Assembly (NCBI RefSeq): GCF_007754155.1
Contig: NZ_CP037423.1
Location: 1,612,001-1,676,000, forward strand
From: Stieleria neptunia
GTDB lineage: Bacteria; Planctomycetota; Planctomycetia; Pirellulales; Pirellulaceae
Direction: 5' to 3'
DNA: 64,000 nt
Positions 36,848 through 42,856 of the stretch are shown piece after piece. Made by a program: the position numbers and the translations under genes. The number at the start of each line of letters is the position of its first letter. The first letter of the stretch is position 1. Below the pieces are notes generated by a model. That model saw only the letters and a program-made list of their open reading frames with translations, had not been told where the DNA came from and did not search any database.

Positions 36848-36870
36848 AAAAAGGTGTCGGACACCTTTTT
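36848..36870. repeat. Perfect 23-nt palindrome with T-run
   Basis: AAAAAGGTGTC, one base, then GACACCTTTTT: an 11-bp stem with runs of A and T. It resembles a two-way terminator, but it lies upstream of both flanking genes (36715 on the minus strand, 36959 on the plus strand) rather than after one. GGTGTCSGACACC-type palindromes are often dispersed REP-like sequences. Confidence 0.5.
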
Positions 36871-36958
36871 CACGCGGCGGCGGCGGTGATTGCGATGCGT
36901 TATACTGGTGATTCCGCCGCGGGTCTCTTGTCTCCTTTTCTTTCGTTGAGTCAGCGTG

Positions 36959-37261
36959 ATGGATGTCTTTGAATCGGATACTCCCAGTCTGTGCGATCGC
37001 TGTTTGAGAGAGCTGGTCGGCGGTCGGGGCGAGTTTTACGAAATTGACATCCAGGCCACCGTCGATTCGTCGCCTCCCATCCTGGACTCCCCGGCAACGC
37101 TGGACCGTGATGAAATGGATGCTCAATGGGGCAAAGTCATCGAGCAACTCGAATCGACGCCTCAAGTCGATGCAGAAAACCAAGTGCACTGTCGGCGGCG
37201 GCTGCTGCTTTGTTCGCCCTGCTTTCAGGTCTGGATCGAAAACCCTGCCGGCGGCGAATGA
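36959..37261 (+). CDS. Small protein with two CxxC pairs
   Basis: A 100-residue protein, from the ATG at 36959 (a GTG directly before it at 36956 is the alternative). Cysteines are paired as CDRC near the N-terminus and CSPC near the C-terminus (LLLCSPCFQVW), so a zinc-ribbon-like knuckle is likely. The centre is acidic and variable. No domain name can be given. It is followed by the DUF374 gene at 117 nt. The pairing of CxxC motifs and the codon use argue that this is a real gene. Confidence 0.6.
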   Translation: MDVFESDTPSLCDRCLRELVGGRGEFYEIDIQATVDSSPPILDSPATLDRDEMDAQWGKVIEQLESTPQVDAENQVHCRRRLLLCSPCFQVWIENPAGGE

Positions 37262-37377
37262 GCGGCCGGTGGAGATCGCAATCGATCTTGCCGTCCGGGG
37301 CTGGCAAGCTTATCTAATGAGCTGCGGGTTTCACGACACGCGAAACGTTTTGACAGCAAACAGAATGGAATCTGGGA

Positions 37378-38073
37378 ATGAATCGAGTGCTGCCCTTCTT
37401 GGTGACGGGGTTTATCTGGCTGTTGCGAACCACCTGTCGCGTCCGCGCGATCAATGATTCTCGGGATCGGCTTCGCGCGGCCGGACAGCCGTATCTCTAT
37501 GCCGGCTTGCACGGACAGCAAATTGCCATGGTGGTCCACGCCGAAAAGGGGGCGGGCGCCTTGGTGTCGCGCAGTAAAGACGGTGACTTGATCGCCCGGA
37601 CGCTTGAGAAGACGGGGGTGACTCCGATTCGAGGCAGCAGCGGTGCGAGCCGAAAAGGCGGCGTCGCGGCGCTACGGGGGCTGGTCGCCCATGTCTCCGG
37701 CGGCAGACCGGCTTGTCTGGCCGTGGACGGACCAAAGGGGCCACGTGGGATCGCCAGTCCCGGTATCGCGATGTTGTCGCAAAAAACCGGCGCTCCTGTC
37801 CTGCCGATGTCCCTGATTCCCACCAAACGGATCGTCTTGTCGCGGACCTGGGATCGCACGCAGATTCCGCTTCCGTTTTGTCGCATTGACGGCGTGTTCG
37901 GCGACCTGATGTACCCGCGTGATGGAGAGTCCGTCGGGGAGTTTACCCAGCGGATCCAGGACGAGTTGTTGCGTTTGGAGGCAACCTACGATCCGAAAGA
38001 AGCCGCAAAGACTCACGCCGCGATGAAGCCGTTGTTCAATGACAAAGGCGGGTCGAAGAAGCGGGCGGCGTAG
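37378..38073 (+). CDS. DUF374 lysophospholipid acyltransferase-family protein
   Basis: A 231-residue protein. An N-terminal hydrophobic segment (VLPFLVTGFIWLLRTTCRV) is followed by AGLHGQQIAMV, where the active-site His of the acyltransferase group appears as LHGQ. Next come VSRSKDGDLIARTLEKTGV and PIRGSSGASRKGGVAALR, all typical of DUF374 (often annotated lysophospholipid or lipid A acyltransferase-like), then VDGPKGPRGIASPGI. It probably acts at the inner membrane on a lipid acceptor. Confidence 0.82.
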   Translation: MNRVLPFLVTGFIWLLRTTCRVRAINDSRDRLRAAGQPYLYAGLHGQQIAMVVHAEKGAGALVSRSKDGDLIARTLEKTGVTPIRGSSGASRKGGVAALRGLVAHVSGGRPACLAVDGPKGPRGIASPGIAMLSQKTGAPVLPMSLIPTKRIVLSRTWDRTQIPLPFCRIDGVFGDLMYPRDGESVGEFTQRIQDELLRLEATYDPKEAAKTHAAMKPLFNDKGGSKKRAA

Positions 38074-38180
38074 GATCGAGTGGAAAGTAAGTTAAGTATC
38101 GAATCGATCAGAGAGGGATCGGCGTCCCGCCATTCCTTTCGGCATCGACAATCTGGAAGCCTATCCCACGTCGTTGCATC

Positions 38181-38207
38181 GCGCAGCCCAGGCGTAGGGC
38201 GGAGCCT
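38181..38207. repeat. 27-nt dispersed repeat, copy 2
   Basis: Identical over 27 nt to 11211-11237. It lies between the DUF374 gene and the convergent TraB-like gene. Nearby sequence (ctggaagcctatcccac, about 38152-38168) matches the first spacer's ctggaagcctgtcccac at one mismatch, so a longer degenerate unit is repeated in the two spacers. Confidence 0.7.
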
Positions 38208-38238
38208 TGGAACGAGAGCGGACGGGAACGAGAGGCCT

Positions 38239-39177
38239 CTACTTGCCGTCCAGGTCCCAGGCGTCGAGCCAGGTCGTCTTTCCGGCTTTCATGCCGAAGT
38301 CTTTTTCCAGCCGTTCGGCCATGTCGGGGAGGTGTCCGGCGCCGTAGAACACGGCCAGGGATTGCTTGCCGGCGGCTAATTCTTCGCGCAGGACTTGAAA
38401 CGCCTTGGCATTGCGTCCCTTGATCAGCGTGTTCTCACCATTGGCATCGTTGATTCCGGCCGTCACCGCTTCCATGTCGATCAACTGATTGGCCATCGCG
38501 TTTTTCATCGCGGTCGAACGGTCTTGGCTGAACAATGCCATCAGCACGCCGAGGTCGCCACCGCTTTTGGACTGGGTCGCCAAGCCGGCTCCCATCATCC
38601 TGGCGATCATCTTCAGCACGCTGTCGCCGCGTCGTTGCAGATCCTCGCTGAACTCTTCGGGGCTCATGTCGGCATGTCGAAAATTGGCGGACATGTAGTC
38701 GATCAATTCCAGCTGGTATTCCAGTTTCAGCATGTCCTTCATGCCGGTTTGCATCGAAGCGACCAGCGATCGGCGTTCCTTCAGATCTTCGGGGCGAATC
38801 CGGGTGCCGTCCGGGGCGACCAGTTCGTACAGCACCGAATCGTATTTCGACAGCCGTTCATTCAGATCCTTGTAATAGTCTTTTTCGCCGATGTGAACGA
38901 CACCCACCAGATCGACGATGGCGCCGTCGTAACGGGTGCCGGGCTTGCCGTGATAGCGGACGATCGCGGTCTGCAACGCGACTTTCCGGCCCTTGTCGTC
39001 TTTCTTGATCCGCAGATAAGACGCTTCGGGTGCTTCCGACGCTTCCTTTTCCGCAGCGTCTGCTTGGGCCTTCGGTTGGGACTCTGCCGTTGCAGATTGG
39101 GCGACACTGGCGGCGGCCCCGAGGAACAGGTTGACCAGCGTGAGGACGACGAACAGGGCGAACAGGAGCAAACGCAT
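38239..39177 (-). CDS. Exported TraB/GumN-like protein
   Basis: A 312-residue protein from the ATG at 39177, which places a signal peptide (MRLLLFALFVVLTLVNLFLGAAASVA) at the start. After a charged Ala/Glu linker the fold begins with DGAIVDLVGVVHIGEKDYYKDL, in which the G-x-H segment is typical of TraB/PrgY/GumN-like proteins, and SVLYELVAPDG. Near the end is FYGAGHLPDMAERL, the second conserved GxGH part. Some members of this superfamily are predicted metal-dependent hydrolases. It should lie outside the inner membrane. No partner gene is evident. Confidence 0.75.
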   Translation of the reverse strand: MRLLLFALFVVLTLVNLFLGAAASVAQSATAESQPKAQADAAEKEASEAPEASYLRIKKDDKGRKVALQTAIVRYHGKPGTRYDGAIVDLVGVVHIGEKDYYKDLNERLSKYDSVLYELVAPDGTRIRPEDLKERRSLVASMQTGMKDMLKLEYQLELIDYMSANFRHADMSPEEFSEDLQRRGDSVLKMIARMMGAGLATQSKSGGDLGVLMALFSQDRSTAMKNAMANQLIDMEAVTAGINDANGENTLIKGRNAKAFQVLREELAAGKQSLAVFYGAGHLPDMAERLEKDFGMKAGKTTWLDAWDLDGK

Positions 39178-39481
39178 GGGAGGGTGCCTGGGTTGGAGGC
39201 GAATAGGTAGCTCGATTCCTACAATCGACAAGCTCGTTGAGCACAAACGAACCTACCGTAGCATAGCGCTCGATCCGGATCGCGGCAACTTGAACTGCAC
39301 CACCGTTCCAAGCAGACTGGCCGGTGGAGCAGAAGTGATTCGGCGTGCGCGGCCCTTTCTTGGCGACCCAATCGCGTCCCCGGTCGCTTCGTTGACTCTG
39401 GTTGTCGAAGATTCGTCCACCGCTTAGAAATGGTGCGGGCGTCGATCGAATGTAGTCCAGCCACCGGCTGAGAAGGAAGTC
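39178..39481. other. Spacer between divergent genes
   Basis: A 304-bp stretch between the start of the TraB-like gene and the 75-aa gene. I see no credible gene and no clear repeat. It must hold the promoters of both flanking genes, but no sigma-factor motif stands out enough to place. Confidence 0.4.
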
Positions 39482-39709
39482 ATGGAATTCATTGAATTAA
39501 CCGGAAAAACGTTGCTTGATGTGATCAACGAGGGGGAAGTCGATTTCAACGAACTGCGTCAAGCGGGCGTGACCAGCGACTCGATCATTCGGATCAACCG
39601 ATTCGGTGAAATCGAACTGCGCAAGCAAGGCGAATGGACTCTCGTGGGGGGGCTGATCGGCAACTTTGAGGAGCGTCTTCAGAAACTGACCGGGCTCGAT
39701 TGGGTCTAG
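39482..39709 (+). CDS. Small conserved-looking protein of unknown function
   Basis: A 75-residue protein with a strong Shine-Dalgarno (GAGAAGGAAG, 3-8 nt ahead of the ATG). It begins MEFIELTGKTLLDVIN and contains RINRFGEIELRKQGEWTLVGGL, and ends LTGLDWV. It has no membrane span or signal and a balanced charge. The good start signals and compact make-up argue for a real gene; I cannot assign a function. Its TAG stop is formed by the first bases of the palindromic element at 39706. Confidence 0.7.
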   Translation: MEFIELTGKTLLDVINEGEVDFNELRQAGVTSDSIIRINRFGEIELRKQGEWTLVGGLIGNFEERLQKLTGLDWV

Positions 39710-39829
39710 TATTCCGTGTCACCTTGGTTTTCGGGTAGGTCATGCTGTGCATGACGTCCTTATTGTCACGCACAGCGTGACCTACGCCAGTTTGCTCTAC
39801 CCGAAACTTGAGCTGACACGGAATACTAG
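39706..39829. mobile_element. 124-bp nearly perfect palindromic element supplying stop codons to both neighbours
   Basis: The outer ends CTAGTATTCCGTGTCA (39706-39721) and its inverse (39814-39829) match fully over 16 nt. Further in, TTTCGGGTAG is matched by CTACCCGAAA, and a 21-nt arm starting GTAGGTCATGCTGTGC (39735-39755) is matched at 19 of 21 positions by its inverse at 39765-39785. It can fold into one long hairpin. The stop of the 75-aa gene (TAG, 39707-39709) and that of the mfnB-like gene (CTA on the plus strand, 39826-39828) lie in the terminal repeats. Functionally it would serve as a two-way terminator. Confidence 0.7.
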
Positions 39830-40596
39830 TGCAGCATCTGCATCCACTGCCGCATCTTGTCCGGGCACAGCGTTCCGATTCGATCGCCGTCACAGACATC
39901 TCCGCGGACGGCGAAGCAATCGGGCCGAAACTCGGGGGGCGGGATCAGCTTTGCCATCCCTGCGACCTGGTCTCGTGTGATCGAACCGGCCAGCGACCAC
40001 CAAAGGAGCTGTTGGTGGGCTTGGCGGCCAAGGTTCAACAGTCGCGAGGAACCCAGCAGGTCGATCGATGACCGGCCGTTCTTTTCGCAGGTATCCAGCA
40101 GGATGCGTCGAAAACCATGGCGGGCGGCCAAGTCCAGGATCTGTTCGGCCGGCAGGCAGTCGGCCGATCGGTGGTCCGCATAGGCGACCGCAACCAATTC
40201 AACCCGGTCGGGCAACCGTGCCCGGACGGCGTCCCACATGCCCCTGGTCTGGTCCGGATCGTTGCACCCACTCGGGCCGGCCTTGGCAAACGCGAACTCC
40301 GGCGGCAGCTGATCGGCAAGCCCCACCGCCTGATCGGATTCCCCCAACGCGGCCGAAAGCAGGGGGCCGTCCTTGCCGGCGCTCGCCCAGGACGCGACCT
40401 GGCGCCAGATTTGGACGGCGACGGGCGCCAACGCGCCGCGGCGTGGTTCTTTGAAGTCCAAGATCGCGACGTCAAATTCGACCGCCCGCTTCGCCTCGGC
40501 CAGATCGCGCACGCTGACCAGCCATTCAGGTTTCACGGGTGCGAGGGGCGTTTTCGCGGCCTGCCGGAATCGGCTTGATGGTGCGTTCGTGGGCAT
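39826..40596 (-). CDS. mfnB: (5-formylfuran-3-yl)methyl phosphate synthase-like protein
   Basis: A 256-residue TIM-barrel protein from the ATG at 40596; the open frame to 41034 lies opposite the RNase D gene and is not credible. It reads WLVSVRDLAEAKRAVEFDVAILDFKEPRRGAL at the start, which matches MfnB (formerly DUF556): LVSV, then DxK-P with the first catalytic Lys (K49). FAKAGPSGC (K105), LLDTCEKNGRSSIDLL (K172) and the C-terminal PDCFAVRGDVCDGDR also fit. MfnB condenses glyceraldehyde-3-phosphate to the furan precursor of methanofuran. Planctomycetes have tetrahydromethanopterin-linked C1 genes, so a methanofuran-like cofactor is a reasonable context. None of the other C1 genes is in this window. 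Confidence 0.8.
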   Translation of the reverse strand: MPTNAPSSRFRQAAKTPLAPVKPEWLVSVRDLAEAKRAVEFDVAILDFKEPRRGALAPVAVQIWRQVASWASAGKDGPLLSAALGESDQAVGLADQLPPEFAFAKAGPSGCNDPDQTRGMWDAVRARLPDRVELVAVAYADHRSADCLPAEQILDLAARHGFRRILLDTCEKNGRSSIDLLGSSRLLNLGRQAHQQLLWWSLAGSITRDQVAGMAKLIPPPEFRPDCFAVRGDVCDGDRIGTLCPDKMRQWMQMLH

Positions 40597-40722
40597 GCAG
40601 GATGGTCGCGCGGGGGCCGGGCGGTTAGAGTGATGGCCGAAAAGAAAGAACGTCGGGGGTGGCCAGTGGGCAACCCGGGGTGACCGTCCCTCCCATTTTT
40701 CATGCAGAGAGTCTAACGACCC

Positions 40723-41901
40723 TTGGAATACGAATCGATCAGTGCGATCGACGATCTTCGTCAATTCTGTGATGAACTGGCTGATGCGCCGATCATTGCC
40801 TTCGACACCGAGTTTGTTTCCGAAGACCGTTATCGACCCCAGTTGTGTTTGATTCAAGTCGCCGCCGGAGATCGATTGGCGATCATTGATCCCTTGGCGA
40901 TGCACAGCACCGCCCCGTTCTGGGATCTGTTGGTCCAACCCGGCCGCACGGTGATCGCCCACGCGGCGCGGGAGGAGTGTCGGTTCTGTTACCAGTTCAC
41001 CAATCAGCCGATCGCCGGGCTGTTCGATACGCAACTGGCAGCCGGATTCAGCGGCATGGAGTTCCCCATATCGCTCGGCAATCTGGTCAATCGGCTGACG
41101 GGCAAAACCCTTGCCAAGGGAGAGTCACGCACCAATTGGCGGCATCGTCCGCTCTCACGCGACCAACTGAACTATGCGTTGCAAGACGTGACGGACCTGG
41201 AAGCGATGTATTGGATGCAGCGTGAGGCGATCGAAAAGCTGAACCGCCACGCTTGGTTGGAAGAAGAAACCGAGATCCGTCAACAAAAAGTCATTCAACA
41301 CGAAACGAGCGAAAACTGGCGGCGCGTCAGCGGATGCGCCGGGATGACGCCGCGACAACTGGAGATCATCCGCCACCTTTGGCGCTGGCGTGACCAGCGC
41401 GCCGCGACGCTCGATCGGCCGGTGCGACGCGTGATGCGTGACGATCTGATGGTCGAACTCGCCAAACGCGGATCGGCCGAGATCAAAAAGATCCGCAACA
41501 TCCGGGGCATGGATTGGCGCGGGTATAGCGCACACTATGACGACATCTCGGCCGCGATCCAGGCGGCGCTTGAGGTTCCCGACGACCAACTGCCACGGCG
41601 AACCAGGAAATCACGCGGCGTCATCTCCCCGATGCTCAGCCAGTTCCTGTCGACCTCGATGGCCTGCATCAGTCGTCAGAATAAGCTCGCCCCGTCGATC
41701 GTCGGCAACGCCGACGACGTCAAGGAAGTGCTCGGTTTTGAACTGGATCCCAAAGAAGGCGACAAGATACCCTCGTTGTTGACCGGATGGCGCGGCGAGA
41801 TTGTTGGAAAGACCTTTCGAAAGCTACTCAGCGGTCACGCGGCGATCCGTGTCGCGGACGTTCGCAAAGAACAGCCGCTGGAATTCGTCGAGCTGGATTG
41901 A
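40723..41901 (+). CDS. rnd: Ribonuclease D
   Basis: A 392-residue 3'-5' exoribonuclease with a TTG start. The DEDDy exonuclease motifs are: ExoI IIAFDTEF (D28, E30); ExoII in VIAHAAREECRF, where the position of the usual Asp is Glu (E85); ExoIII YALQDVTDL with the Tyr and Asp. An HRDC-like helical domain follows (RQLEIIRHLWRWRDQRAATLDRPVRRVMRDDLMVELAKR). It should trim tRNA and other stable RNA 3' ends. The stop overlaps the start region of the CPBP gene (1 nt apart), so the two are likely co-transcribed. The start is 127 nt from the divergent mfnB gene. Confidence 0.88.
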   Translation: MEYESISAIDDLRQFCDELADAPIIAFDTEFVSEDRYRPQLCLIQVAAGDRLAIIDPLAMHSTAPFWDLLVQPGRTVIAHAAREECRFCYQFTNQPIAGLFDTQLAAGFSGMEFPISLGNLVNRLTGKTLAKGESRTNWRHRPLSRDQLNYALQDVTDLEAMYWMQREAIEKLNRHAWLEEETEIRQQKVIQHETSENWRRVSGCAGMTPRQLEIIRHLWRWRDQRAATLDRPVRRVMRDDLMVELAKRGSAEIKKIRNIRGMDWRGYSAHYDDISAAIQAALEVPDDQLPRRTRKSRGVISPMLSQFLSTSMACISRQNKLAPSIVGNADDVKEVLGFELDPKEGDKIPSLLTGWRGEIVGKTFRKLLSGHAAIRVADVRKEQPLEFVELD

Positions 41902-41902
41902 C

Positions 41903-42598
41903 TTGAACGAAGAAACGCCTCCCCACGAAGAAGCGCCGGACGATCTGTTGTTCGTCTGGGCCTGCGGTTTCGAGCTCGCCATCGGTCTGGCCGGACTGTT
42001 GCTCGCCTGGTTGCTCGGGGTCGACGCGCGTGCGTACTTGGGGCGGATCGACAAACTGGCGTGGAAGAGCGTCGCCATCGACTTGGGGATCGGCGCACTG
42101 GCATCGATCCCGATGTTGGTCGCGATTTCGCTGCTGATGAAAATTCGGCACGAATCGATCGACGCCCTCAAGCGACTCAGCGATGCACCGACGATGAAGG
42201 CGCTGTTGTCGCTGTCTCCGGCAGAGTTGTTGACGGTCAGCATCTGTGCGGGCATCGGTGAAGAGCTCGCCTTTCGCGGCTGCCTGTTGCCGTGGTTGAC
42301 CGCGGTGCAGGACGCGACCGGCCAGATCGACAACCCCTTCCAGGTCGGGGATAGTTTTAGCGTGGCCGTGCCGGGGCTGCTCGCCGCGGCGGTCCTGGTC
42401 TCTTCGATCGGCTTCGGCCTGCTGCATCCGATCACCAAGCTCTACGTCTTCATCGCGTCCTTGATGGGCGTTTACTTTGCGGCGCTGATGATCGCCACCG
42501 ACAGCTTGCTCGTCCCGATCGTCGCACACGCGGTCTACGACGCGGCGCAGTTCTTGATCGCCAAGCGTGAGATCGAGGCCGAGGAGGCGGCGGCGTAG
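41903..42598 (+). CDS. CPBP-family intramembrane glutamic protease (CAAX-like)
   Basis: A 231-residue membrane protein from the TTG at 41903, immediately after the RNase D stop. It has about five hydrophobic spans. Catalytic motifs of the CPBP/ABI family are all present: EELAFRG with E120, E121 and R125, FGLLHP with H175, and HAVYD with H209 and D213. Family members cleave membrane proteins or process peptides; some give immunity to bacteriocins. Nothing near it identifies the substrate. Confidence 0.85.
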   Translation: MNEETPPHEEAPDDLLFVWACGFELAIGLAGLLLAWLLGVDARAYLGRIDKLAWKSVAIDLGIGALASIPMLVAISLLMKIRHESIDALKRLSDAPTMKALLSLSPAELLTVSICAGIGEELAFRGCLLPWLTAVQDATGQIDNPFQVGDSFSVAVPGLLAAAVLVSSIGFGLLHPITKLYVFIASLMGVYFAALMIATDSLLVPIVAHAVYDAAQFLIAKREIEAEEAAA

Positions 42599-42683
42599 CG
42601 CTATCACTTCGTTCACGGCGATGGCGAGGCGGAGCCTCGCGCGAAGACCGTTCCCAGGTGGAGCCCTACGCCGTGAACGAATT

Positions 42684-42763
42684 GTTAGCGGAAGGGCGCG
42701 AGCCCTCCGGTCTTTCACGGTATTTTTGAAGCGCAACCGGACGGCTCGCGCCGTTCCGCTAAC
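42684..42763. repeat. 27-bp-stem hairpin of a dispersed repeat
   Basis: The left arm GTTAGCGGAAGGGCGCGAGC with CCTCCGG (42684-42710) is matched by its inverse at 42737-42763 at 25 of 27 positions. A copy of the arm with a single change in the first 26 nt is at 63908-63933. Around it the words TCGTTCACGGCG (42608-42619 and 42816-42827) and CGCCGTGAACGA (42670-42681) form another inverted set. The 258-bp spacer to gyrB has no gene. It may end transcription of the CPBP gene and gyrB, which converge here. Confidence 0.7.
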
Positions 42764-42856
42764 ACCTTTAGAGCCAGAGGACGTGACATTGGACGCAAGC
42801 CCAATGCCAAAAAATCGTTCACGGCGTAGGGCGAAGACCGGGAACGAGAGGGGCAA

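Noticed and set aside
40597..41034. N-terminal extension of the mfnB-like gene
   Set aside because: The upstream open frame is antisense to the RNase D gene, and MfnB proteins begin close to the chosen ATG.
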